Assembly: GCA_036897625.1 (NCBI GenBank)
Contig: JAYMTA010000487.1
Span: 1 to 27,939 of the forward strand
Direction of reading: 5' to 3'
DNA: 27,939 bases
Source: Pelargonium cotyledonis
Taxonomy: Eukaryota; Streptophyta; Magnoliopsida; Geraniales; Geraniaceae
In this document: positions 10,601-21,885 of the stretch, piece after piece
Layout of the letters: every line of letters begins with the position of its first letter
How positions within the stretch are numbered: position 1 is the stretch's first letter
Made by a program: the position numbers and the translations under genes
The notes under the pieces: generated by a model
The model's database searches: none
The model's input: only the letters and a program-made list of their open reading frames with translations
Told to the model about the DNA's origin: nothing

Positions 10601-13220
10601 TTAATGGATAAAAGACTTTCTTGCTTCTTTCTAAGTTGTTTTTCTTTTCTTCCCCTGGTCTAGTCTTCTATGATTTTCTATTTCTCTATCTTCTTTCAAC
10701 TCTTATCTGGTTTATGATAACTAAATGAATATTGTAGGACCAAACTGGTCCTGCATCACTTTTGCTGAAAATTCTGGCTTTGATTAACTTGCACTTGAGC
10801 TCTTATTTATTTTTATTTTTTTGGAATGTGCTAAATGGAATTTTGTGATTCTTTAGGCTTGACAATAAGTTCAGTAAATGATTCTGACCTGCAACCTCTT
10901 TATATTTTGGATTTGGTATATATTCGCTAGATTGATGTTGGAAATTTGCAGTATTGGGATTGCATCAGAAGCCTTCCTGCACTAATTAATAACATAAATC
11001 TTGATATATTGAAGTGTGTATACACTAATGTAGGGGTTTTTCACTCTTGGGACTAGTCTTCCAAAGAACCACAAAATAAAGTTTGTATGCCATCCTTGTT
11101 CAGAAGTGAAATGTGTTTGCTTGAAATTATAAGTTGCGTCATTGGTTAAGTTAGTTTCTTGGAAGTTGGTAATCTAGATTAGAAGAAATACTTGGGTTAG
11201 GTGAAAGATTTTACACCTTGTGATAGCATTGAAGTTTCTGTAAATGCATGTCGAATGATAGGCATTTTTAAGAAAAAGAAGATTCTGGAAGCTTGTGTAT
11301 ATGGAAGTACAAAAAAGTGCTATCAATGACGTTATGTTCAATGTGTAATGAACATGTATTAGTCCGGTGCTCATTTAAGCGAGCTTGGTAAAGATATGCA
11401 GTAGAGTATTGAAGTTTCCAATATTGTAGTAGTTTGACATCATGGTAGGGAGGCTCAATGTTAAGGTCTTCTTCCGACTGAAAATGGGCAATTTATAGTT
11501 TGATATGAAGATCACCTGAGAACTTAGCGTTCCTGTTTTGTTTGCCAGAGAACCATTGTGGTGGTCTTATGCTTTGTAGCTGTGCTCATTTTCTATTTTT
11601 CTAATCAGCAGTGTTGAGATTCAGCTCTCCTTGTTCACTCTCATATTGTATACTTTTATATCTGCTTTGTAAATTTAGGTACCATCTAAAGCTGTTGAAA
11701 GACCTGTTAAGCGTTCCATGAGTCAGAGAGTTCATATAGAACCACAATCTGGGACTTGTAATGTGTGCTCTGCTCCTTGCTCATCTTGCATGCATCGTAG
11801 CCAAGTCAACATGGGATCAAAGGGTAATGGATTTTCTGATGAGAGCTGTTGCGAAAATGCTTCCAGCCAGTATTCTATCAATGAAGGTGATGTACTAACA
11901 CCTTTTAAGAGCGGAGCATGTGAGGACCTACAGCAAGGTGCAAGTGAAGCAAGTAACCAAGTCAGTGTCTGTTCTAATCATGATTCTTTTGCTGAAAATG
12001 CTGAAAGCAAAACCAGTATGAGGTCTTCTAATATATTTGATGCTTCAGAAGATGTAGAGGTCCTTCCAAAGTTGAGATCTGGTGGAACAGCTGCAAAGAA
12101 TAATTGTTCTCAGAACCCACAGTGGGACTCCAACCAGAAAGCCTCCTATATTGAGGATTCTAAAGGGGTAGAGGGACATGATGATAATACTTCAGGTGTT
12201 AAAAGAGCTAAGAATTCCAGCATAGTTGATAGTTGTCTGAACAAGAATGTAGACATGAAGAATGTAACTTGTAGTCCAATTTCAGTCGGTAGTTTAAATC
12301 TTAAAGGATGTGACAAAACAACTGCAGCCAGTCTAGGTGCATACACGAGTAAGAAAGTCATTTGTGGGGATTCTGTTGTGCCATGCGGATATGCAGATAG
12401 TTCCATTCAAAAGGTGCTTCCTAGTTGGTCAATAGACATTTCTTCCCCCGAGTTAGTCTTGTCAGAGATCCCTTTCCAAGAAGATACTAATGCTGTAGCA
12501 TGTTCATTAAAGGTTCAGGTTCTAAATTCCCACTGTAATAATACATCTTCTTGCAACTCACATTTTAAGGGTTTGGAAGAGAATTCATCTTTGCAGCCCC
12601 AAGAAAAACTGCCTGAACTGTTAATTGAACATACTAATTCATCATCAATCAGAAAGACTGGTTCTGATATCGCCCATGTTCAGAAATCTGTTGCACATGA
12701 AGACGGTAAAAATAGCTTGATTGGAGGTGGTCTCAAGGTTGCGGTAAAAGTTTCTCCGAAGTCTGAGTCAGAGACTGAGAAGGAAATTGGGGACCTAGGA
12801 GATGCACCTATGATGTGTTCTGACCAAACTGAACCCGATAACTCTAATGAGTTAGTTGAGTTACCTGAAGGACATGAGTCTCCTGTGCAATCTGTATCTG
12901 GGGATGAGACGGGGGAATCAGATCTCGTGGAACAGGATGTAAGTGTGCCTACACTCTATATAAAAGACTAAAAGTTAATGTACCATTCTCTAAATTTATA
13001 AAAGATTAAAAGTTAATGTACCATTCTCTAAATTTATTCTGATGTGCATGTGCGTATGTCGTGGCTAAATTTCATTTAGCAACAATTATTCGTTATGTGT
13101 ATAGAAAAAGATCGTTTACTTATTAATATGCAAATCACAGAAGTTAATATCTCATGTTAATTGACATTTTTGAAGGTTTGAAGCACTTTCGATCTCAGTG
13201 GGTGTTTTCATCAGCAGCTA

Positions 13221-13260
<40 letters not shown>

Positions 13261-16200
13261 AGAAGAGAATAAGACTGGAAATAAAGATTGAGCCCAGTAT
13301 ATGTTGATTGACCATTTGTGTAATGGGCATTTAGACCTTCAAAAATTATTTTTCACATATTTAGCTGCATGTAATCCCTTCAGTAAATTGATAGAAATTC
13401 TGAAATGTAAGCTTTACCAGAACAACAAATTTAAGGCACCTGGCCACCTGAGTTTTTCTTTGTTCTAATTGTTTATTGCACTATGCTAAAAGTTATTAAA
13501 AAAAAGTAACCATTAACAAATAGTGAGTACGAGATTCTAACATAGGGTTATTATAATTTCACATTCTCTCATCTGAATTTCAGTATACTTTCAGTTTGTT
13601 TGAAAGTAGTCTTATCTGGAAGGAGATGACTTAGTTCGGACCAAATGAGTTAAGAGTTTTATTGAGATTTGAAATATGGTTAGGTTCCTCCTAAGGAGCT
13701 TTCTATGTACTGCTCTGATGCTATTTCTGGAGGGTATCCATTAATTAGTGTGTTAGATTTGTCATCTTTTTCTTTCTTTTCCCTCTTTCTGGGTGTTGAA
13801 GATTATTTTTCACTTTAATATTCTCTTGTTGTATTTTCCCTCGATGATCCATTTTAGTATTCTCGCATGGGAAAAGGTAGTCATTCGATCCTTTTGTCTG
13901 GAACAGGTTAAAGTTTGTGACATTTGTGGGGATGCAGGCAGGGAGGATCTACTAGCTGTATGTAGTAGGTGCAGTGATGGTGCAGAGCACACGTAAGTAT
14001 CATTCTTTTTCTCTGAGTTTTGCTGATTTAGTAGTTTTACAATAATTTATTTGTTCAAGTTGCTTATTCACCTTACTATTGCTGATAATTAGATATTGCA
14101 TGCGAGAAATGCTTAAAAAAGTTCCAGAAGGTGAATGGCTTTGTGAAGAATGCAAGTTTGCCGAGGAAAGTGAAAATCACAAATTTACTGAACTGACTGT
14201 GAAACTTGATTCGAGAGCTTCAGACCTAGATGCAAAAGGTAGTAGCAGAGTTAGTTCTAGCCCACGAATTTCTGGTAAGAGAACAGCAGAAAATGTTGTA
14301 ATTGCTTCAACATTGAAAAGGCAGGCTCTTGAAGCAAGTACAGGATCACCAAAATCCAGCTCCGTCAGAGTTTCTGCATTATCTAGGGATTCTTCATTCA
14401 AGGGCTTAGAAAAGGGAAAATTAAGGCCAGCCCATCAAACTTCTAATGGTGACCATTCCAATAATGATTTTGCAGAAAGTTCTCGACCTCCTTCCAGCAG
14501 TTCACGACTTCAGTTGTCCAAAGGTTTTATTATCTTAATGAATTTTACTCTTTCCACATTATGATGTCAATCATATTAGCTCCTAATTGGAATTTTTGTT
14601 ACAGGTACTTTATTGAAGTCTAAATCATTCAGCGTCTTAAGTTCTAAACCTAAGATAAAACTTGTAGATGATGTTCCACGAAAGCAGAAAGGGGCAAGAG
14701 AAAACATTACACTTGATAAGAAGGATGGGGTTGTCAGAATGATGGGCAAATCTATGTCCTTTAAATCTGTAAACTCAGGCCGTTCAAATGCAATCGAGTC
14801 AAAAGTTAAAATGCTCTCACCAATAGTTTCACTTGTTCAGGATTTCAGCGGACCTAAGTATCCAAAAGATCGTAGCACATTTGAAAGGAAGAATTTGTCT
14901 AATTTAGAACGCCCACTGGTAAGCTCATCAAAGATCAGTTCTGCAGTCTCTAGTCCCAAGGGCTATCATAAACTCACTTCTCGTGGTGAATCTTCACTTT
15001 CATCTATAAGCAATAACCGAGATCAGAAACTTGTACAATCTAATGGCAAATTAACTTCTTTATCTAGATCAACCAGCAATCTAGGTCGGAAAGGAACAGA
15101 AACCACTTGTGTTTCAGGTATGGTGTAATGTTTTTTTGTGGAGTTCATGCACAAATCATGTATGTTGCTTCATCAAATAATTATATGAGTTTTTACATGG
15201 TCATATGTTAGTTTATTTAATTGTATGTAGATCCAGTAAGATTAAGAGATGGTTCTTCCGTTTTCCTTATGCAGGTGGACTGTCATCTGCAGAGCAGAAG
15301 TCAAATCAAGTAAGCTTGAAGGAGGAGCCCTCGTCCAGTTCTTCTTTGACTGGTGAAAGACCATCTAGTAATGCTAATGGTGTTCTACAAGATGGTTTCC
15401 CTCAGGGAGAGAAAACGAAGGAAAGTTCCATTAGTCGCTCAAGGCAGACTGTAACAACTGGTTTAAAAATGCCTGCTGGCAAAAAATGCAAAGAAGCTGG
15501 TCAAAATGCAGAATCTTGCACAATTTCAAGTCCACGGACTTCTGGTTTCGATGTCTCTACTGCAAGAAGTCCTAGGGAAGATATGAAAGAAGGTAACAAG
15601 TTAAAGGCTGCAATAACTGCAGCTATGCTTAAAAAGCCTGGAATATACAAAAAGAAGGTAGCTCCTGACAAGTTTGAAGAGTTGTCCATTTCAAATATGG
15701 ACCTGAATGGTGAAGTAAGTGAAGTAGCTTCTCAAAATACATTGTCAGTTCCTAGTACCTTGAGGAATATGATATCTGCTGATGGGATACATGATGGGCA
15801 ACCAGTTCTTCAGAGCATTACTTTGGACTCTTATAAACCGTTGATTATAAACAATATTAAGCAACCAACTCCAAGACGAGCTACACATTCTTTCAAAGAG
15901 GAGGATGCAGACTCCATTTTAGCTTGTGATGGAAAATCAACCATAAGAGAAGTGTTCAGTGGTGATTCAGCTGTGATGTCAATATGTAAACTGACAGCCA
16001 TTCCAGAGCACGAATACATCTGGCAGTAGGATCCAATTAATTTCTAAGAGTTATTTCCTGATTTTGTTTACGCTTTTCTTTCCTTTGGTTTCATTTATCC
16101 TTGAATGATTTTTGAAATGTTTGTAACTCATTTTCTTATGCAGAGGCAATTTTGAGGTGCATAGAGGTGGAAAGCAGCCAGATTTATGTGGCGGATTTCA

Positions 16201-19200
16201 AGCTCATGTATCAACTTGTGCTTCACCTAAAGTTCTTGAGGTTATGAATAAATTTCCTCACAAGGTCTTTTTGAGTGAAGTACCCCGGTTAAGCACTTGG
16301 CCAGTTCAGTTTCATGAAAGTGGTGCTAAGGAAGAAAATATTGCTCTTTATTTTTTTGCTAAAGATCTTGAGAGGTAAATGCATTCATAGATATATGTGC
16401 ATACTAATACAATTTATCATTTTTTGTGGATAAAGCACCAATTTGGTCCTTGGTCCCCATAGTATTCATAACTGAACCAACATTGTCCCTCCCATTTGTT
16501 ACCTTTAAAAGATTGTTTTATACACTGATGTGGATGAAAACATGTCAGTTTTATGCCAATTAAAATTTATTTGCCACTCTTTTTCCCTTTAATGAAGCTT
16601 GCAGTATGAGTTTCCAGTATAAAAAAAAAAATTTATTTGCCACACATCAGATACTGTTTCGTTGACTTTAATTTCAATTTTTCTTTTTCTTTTTATTTTC
16701 TCATTTTCCTTCTTCATATCATAATTATGGCCGGAACATTCATACCTCCGCCACCGTTGACGTTAAACAGACCCATGCCATCTTCATTTGTTGGACAAGA
16801 TGAAGGGCTTAAAATGAACATTATTTCCTTTATTGATTTATACAAAAAAAAAAAAATCTCAAAATAAAATAAATGAAAGAAATTAAGAAATAAAAAAAAA
16901 CGTGGAAAAAAATTTAAAATTTATACAGAATTGCCATTTTTTCCACCTGCTGATTTGGTTTGAGTAATTGATTATTGATTTATTTTAATTTTTTTCTCCA
17001 AATCAGCAGATTTTAACGGCTTTTTGGATGGAAGCTAACAGTGAGGGCTGATTGGGTTCCAAATAATATAGTACGGGAAATAAATTGGTCCATTTCACAG
17101 TAGAAGGACCAATATGGTCAATTCTTGATAGTACAGGGACCAAATTGGTGTTTTATCCTTTTGTTTTTAAAGTAGTTTCTTTTAGTTATATGTTTCTTTG
17201 TTGTCTTTGAAGTACTTATTTTTTATTTTGCTTTCATACAGTTACCATAGGAGCTATAAGTGCTTAGTGGAAAGCATGATGAAGAATGATTTAGCTCTTA
17301 TAGGAAATCTTGATGGTGTTGAAATCATGATTTTTCCATCCAACCAGCTTCCCGAGAAATTCCAACGTAAGAATTAATTAATTTACATTATATACAAAAC
17401 AAAAATGAGTTCATTAAGGTTTTGCTGCACGTTTAGGTTCCACTCTTTGAAAGGTTCAAGAAATGTAGCAGTTGTGAGGTTCAAGAAATGTAGAAAAAAT
17501 GAGTTTTGCTAAGGTTTAATATGTGAAGCTCGTTTAGACTTGTGCAATGAGTTTTTTTCAGTATCATAATCTAGACATATATGAGATGTACTTGTATGAT
17601 GCATACGATTTTTCATCACTACTGTCTTCTATTTATAATGTGAGCTATAAGGATTAATTGTGAAGAGATTTTATCAAATATTGGAGCTGGAAGGACCTAA
17701 TTTCTTAATTTTTGGTTAACTTGATAGTATCGTAATGGTATAAACAACACACTAAATAAAAATCGTTTGATAAGGTTCCTAAGTGAGTTAGGGATAGGTC
17801 TATGTTTTGAGTTTGTATTCACTATTCATACGCACAAAGAGCCTAAGAACATGAACATACAGAAATGGCTGCTTAACTTGCTTTATTTAGGCTAGTAGCT
17901 TAGTAGAAAATATTCATGTGATTAGAACAGGTCTGCTAGTATCATTATTCTTTTGGATTCTATGTAAACATTCATGTGACAAAACTTTTTCGTCAATATT
18001 CTGTAAGTTTAGGTATTTCTACTATGCCCATGCTTTTTTTTTTCTTTCTCAATTCTACATCACCTAATAGCGAGAAAAAAAAAGTGATCATGCAATGCTT
18101 TGAGAATCACCAAAAGAAGGAAGTTATGCTTCGATTTGTTGAACTTATTCTTTTTGTTTTCTACCTTTGGATGTGTCCTGATGTCTTTCTTCTGTGACTT
18201 CTTACTGTTATTTATTTTATAAGAATGATCTAATTATTTACTAATAAAGAGATTACATAGTTAGCGACTATTTTTTTGTTGTATTGATTATATATTATTT
18301 CTGTTAAAGTTGTGGCTGATTCGTGGCAGGTTGGAATATGTTATTTTTCCTATGGGGAGTGTTCAAGGGAAAGAAAGTGAATGGTTCAAATTACATGTCT
18401 GGTTCTTCAAATAAGTTAGATATACGAAGTCTGAATATCACACCAGTAGACAAAGATATTCCTGCTACACTGATGTCTTCTTCTGAGAACCAATCTTTAG
18501 CGAAGTGTAAGAATGAGGAGCTATCTTCATGTTACAAATCTTTTGATGTAGTCCTAGCATCTGACCCTCTAGCTGACGGAATCTCAAATGGGTATTATGA
18601 TACTAAATGTGAACCTGTTGATCAGAAATGTTTGAGATCGCTAGCACTCTCAGAGCAACAACATAGCACAGTTAAGTCTCATTCTTTGCATGAGGTTCAA
18701 ACAAGCAGTTCAGTTTTGTGTCCAGGAATCAGATGCACAGATACTCCTGTGGTATGCCTGCACTGTTTCTATTTACATGTGGAGTTATGATTTTGATTCA
18801 TCATTATGAATGACTGAACTATATTAAACTTAATCTCGAGATTGATATTCTTTGTGCTAAATCACTGATCAGCTAACTATTAATTATACTTTGGCTTCAG
18901 TTTTTTTACTCTTCGACTAGGATTATACTTATTTTTATAATATTACTTATAAGTTAGAACAGCTATAGAATGTCAAAAAAATTCCTCTTTCTTTATACGG
19001 CAATGCGACACACAATGATTGTCCTGTCTAGGGATACCTGCATGATTTGGTAGCTAGTGATATTTATTGGATATGTTTTATTTAGATTACTCTGGGAGTA
19101 GTATACATTATGCTTAATTGTTTGGACGTGTGCTATTTTATCTTGAGACGTAATAATTTCTTCTATTGCATTTTAAGATTCAGGACACTAGTAAGGTCTA

Positions 19201-20994
19201 AGAATTTATGGCCGTCTTTATTGGTGTAGATGGGGCCTAGGATATATGAATTGGAGTTTACTGAAGGTGAAGCATGTGGTGAAGTGTAGAATGGAAACTA
19301 GGTAGAAAACTATAGTTCTCTGTAGCTGCTATGGTACTGTGAACTGTAACAAGGGATGGGTTTTCGAGTTCTGAGAAATATTTGGCGGAGTAGTTTTAAC
19401 TGTTTATTGAATCATGTTTAATTATATATATTTATCTGAAAAGAAGGAAGGGAATGATTAGAAGTATCCGGATGATTTGACTAGCAGTCAATTTTATAAA
19501 AGGAATTTGTCAGATCTTTACTCTCATCTGCTCCATAATTCATGATTTGGTTAAATTTTCTCAAATATAAATTACCACTACCGTCCTTGTAATTGGGATT
19601 AGTTTAGGAACTCCCCTATGTTTTTGGCTGACTTCAGCACTACTTAAATTTGTTCTATAATAATGTTTTTAATCGTGAAGATTTTTATAAAATTTTATCT
19701 ACCATTTTTTTATTTCTTTATTTCACGGGATTAATTATAAAATAGAGCAAAATAGATGGAGATCCTTGGTATTTCCTCTATTTCTCGATGATGATTTTGG
19801 TGATGTCCTCATATTTATGATTGATGGAGTTATGTAAAAGATTCTATATCTCTTAATATTGATTTTTTCTCACATTCATAATATTCATAATTATTTACTT
19901 GCTTTGATATTCTTATTCATTTTGTTGCTTTGCTGTTGTTTCTGTAGAAAGAAGTTGATAATGTAGATTGTAAGCAGAATGTGGATATCCAACCTTCTGT
20001 TAGATTATATGGTGCAAATAGTGATTCTAATGAGGGTGAGAAGACAACAATGCTTAGGGATGCTTCGTTTAATAAACAAAATCTCTCCACCTGCTCTGTT
20101 AAGGTTCTTCCAAATGGCAATCCAGAGGCGAATGAAAGATGTCTTGATGAGAAGAAAAGATTGGATGTCATAAATAGCAGCAAAGGTGCAGTTAAACTTG
20201 AAGTGGATTTGATGGAAGATGTGTCTGTGAATGAAGAAGCAAGTACGGGGAGGAACCTAAACATGAAGGAGCCTAATAATTGGCAGTTCAGCCGGAAACG
20301 GCCACACATAGATCTTGTTGGAAAACCCATGGAAGCTTTTACTAGGACAAGTCAAACTGTGCCGTGGAATAATTCAAAAAATACTTCAGCGGAAGGAGAT
20401 GGTCAAATTAAGAAGTTAAAGAGCAGTATCAGTATTGGAGCGTATGGGTATGATAACTGTCGAGATAGAACTTCAAAATTGGATGGGTGTGCGTCAGAGA
20501 TACTGGATCTACCTGCTTGTTCGTCAACTAAAGTGAAGGGATATGAGAGACCTTGTGATAAGAAGGTTGTTCTGGAGGATTCGGGATCTGCTGAAAGGTT
20601 CTTTTTTCCTGTGGCATCACACAATGCCAAGAACTTGCAATTAGGGGAGAACTCCATGCCCTGGAAAGCGCCCAAGCCCGAACAGGACCAGTTTTGTGAC
20701 AGAATCCCAAATCTCGAGCTCGCTTTAGGGGTCGAGACAAAATCGGGAAGCAAAGGAATATTACCTTTTTTCATTGGATTGGTAGACAAACAAAATAACC
20801 AGGGCGGCCCTCTGGACAAGGTGACAGTCAAGGAAGAGGAAGGCGTCTCTGCATCCCTTGCCCTTTCTCTTTCGTTCCCATTTCCCGACAAGGAAGAAAC
20901 TGCTAAAGCTGCTCCGAAAACAGAGCAGCTCTTGTCAGAGAGGCATCGTGTGAATACTTCATTGCTACTGTTCGGGGGCTTCCCAGAAAAATAG
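7674..20994 (+). CDS. AIPP2/PAIPP2-like PHD-finger protein, 11 coding exons
   Basis: Exons: 7674-7733, 8061-8138, 11679-12938, 13907-13992, 14093-14523, 14605-15117, 15275-16025, 16144-16374, 17242-17366, 18330-18751, 19948-20994. All join in phase, giving 1667 residues, longer than I recall for the Arabidopsis proteins. Seen in order: N-terminal IIPVLRGSC block; CxxCxxxCxxC cluster (Cys73, 76, 80, 83); long Ser-rich disordered region; C4HC3 PHD finger (Cys470, 473, 485, 488, His494, Cys497, 512, 515); a second Ser/Lys-rich region; SPOC-like domain from about 1047 to 1197 (EYIWQGNFEVHRGGK to WNMLFFLWGVFKGKK); C-terminal NLELALG, LALSLSFPFP and SLLLFGGFP motifs. Family knowledge: AIPP2 and PAIPP2 are nuclear, read unmodified H3K4 through the PHD finger, and act with the BAH protein AIPP3 and the phosphatase CPL2 to repress H3K27me3 genes. 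No stop interrupts any exon. Weakest point: the exon 1 donor GTGGCA. Confidence 0.9.
8139..11678 (+). other. Intron 2 of the PHD-finger gene, 3.5 kb
   Basis: A long AT-rich intron with donor GTAAGA after 8138 and acceptor TTTAG before 11679. I saw no coding exon, clear transposon end, tRNA or box C/D pattern in it. Its length could reflect an old insertion that is no longer readable. Confidence 0.7.
12961..13036. repeat. 38-bp tandem duplication in intron 3
   Basis: Copies 12961-12998 and 12999-13036 differ at one base (gac versus gat). The duplication starts 22 bp inside the intron, just downstream of the exon 3 donor GTAAGT, and leaves the donor intact. The frame read through from exon 3 stops at 12969-12971 in the first copy, so retention of this intron would truncate the protein before the PHD finger. 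Confidence 0.92.
13221..13260. repeat. Compound (CT)n(CA)n microsatellite
   Basis: Twelve CT units pass directly into about eight CA units, within intron 3 of the PHD-finger gene. Confidence 0.97.
16428..17158. mobile_element. Inverted-repeat element (MITE-like), 731 bp, in intron 8
   Basis: The left end GGATAAAGCACCAATTTGGT and the reverse complement of the right end, GGATAAAACACCAATTTGGT, differ by one base, then diverge. TTTTGT directly abuts both ends (16422-16427 and 17159-17164) and may be a target duplication. The type, Mutator-like or other, is not fixed by this. Further ggaccaatatggt-like strings recur in both arms. It encodes no transposase. It fills about 84% of the 867-bp intron 8 (16375-17241). 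Confidence 0.78.
18752..19947 (+). other. Intron 10 of the PHD-finger gene, 1.2 kb
   Basis: AT-rich intron with donor GTATGC and acceptor TCTGTAG. No embedded gene or transposon end was recognised. Confidence 0.65.
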
Positions 20995-21313
20995 TCCCAG
21001 GGTGAGTGTTAGAAGAATGTACATTAACACGGTGAGTGAGAAATGTGTACGATGATCACTCGGCCATTTGTAGTCCATTTGTTCACAAGACTAGCTACAA
21101 TAATTTTTCCTAAGAAAATTTAGGTTTTTGTTGTTTTAGCTATTTGGGGGTGTTTGAGTGCATATTTTCCATGTTTGTACTTTTTCATTGTATATAAAGG
21201 TATTATTATGAAAGACTTGGCACAGTTTGAGGAGGAATTATCAGACCAAATGTTGGTCAACATGATTTTCTCTCTATATCCATTTATAAGTAATCATGTT
21301 ATTGGCTTATGCT
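20995..21313 (+). other. 3' flank of the PHD-finger gene
   Basis: Probable 3' untranslated region after the TAG at 20992-20994. An AATAAT string near 21099 could serve as a poly(A) signal. No other feature is seen. Confidence 0.4.
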
Positions 21314-21735
21314 TAGCTGGCGTTAATTTGTGTTCACGGGTCGTGTTAAATGTTTAGTACGGAGTATTTTGTTAAACAAGTTAACTCAAAATCCACATGT
21401 TTGTTAAGGAGGTTGAATAATAAGACATGAATACAATATGTTTATGAGGAGATTGAAGCGGTGAACACATTTAAACAATTGAATTCAAAATTACAGACTT
21501 GATATATTTGACATGTTTAACTTGTATAAGTTATTTTTTACACGATAGGTCTAAAAAATTATATTTTATTCTAATGTTGACGAGTCGATAAATGGATTAC
21601 GCAATTCGTTTACTAAAATGGGTGAAAACGACTTGATTATTAAACATATTAAATCAATTAATATGAATCTGATTATGTTAAACTCAAACCTACTTCAAAT
21701 TATATTGTGCCGTGTGTTGATTATACATATCACTT
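21314..21735. mobile_element. Second, more decayed copy of the TAGGG hAT-like MITE
   Basis: The left part, AATTTGTGTTCACGGGTCGT (21325-21344), matches the start of the element at 2837 apart from a few bases. The body shares cttgatatatttgacatgtt, ttattttttacacgata and a region matching the right end (cttcaaattatattgtgccg). The terminal TAGGG and CCCTA have mutated, so both borders are approximate and no target duplication is visible. It lies between the PHD-finger gene and the promoter of the next gene. Confidence 0.55.
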
Positions 21736-21885
21736 TCTTGGAAAATACACTCGACCTGTGGTATTGCAGTATTTTGGTTGGATGGGTAGGGGCATTAGTG
21801 GAAATGGGAAGTGTTGTCATGGATAGATTACCGATCCTCGATCATTTCACAGATCTCCTCCAGCTCCAAGCTCCTTCAAATTTCA

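Noticed and set aside
16637..16867. Short frame inside intron 8 beginning in the MITE
   Set aside because: It consists of transposon sequence ending in an A-rich run, with no similarity to a transposase.
20403..20891. 162-codon minus-strand frame over the last PHD-gene exon
   Set aside because: It is antisense to a long, well-supported exon whose sense frame carries conserved C-terminal motifs.
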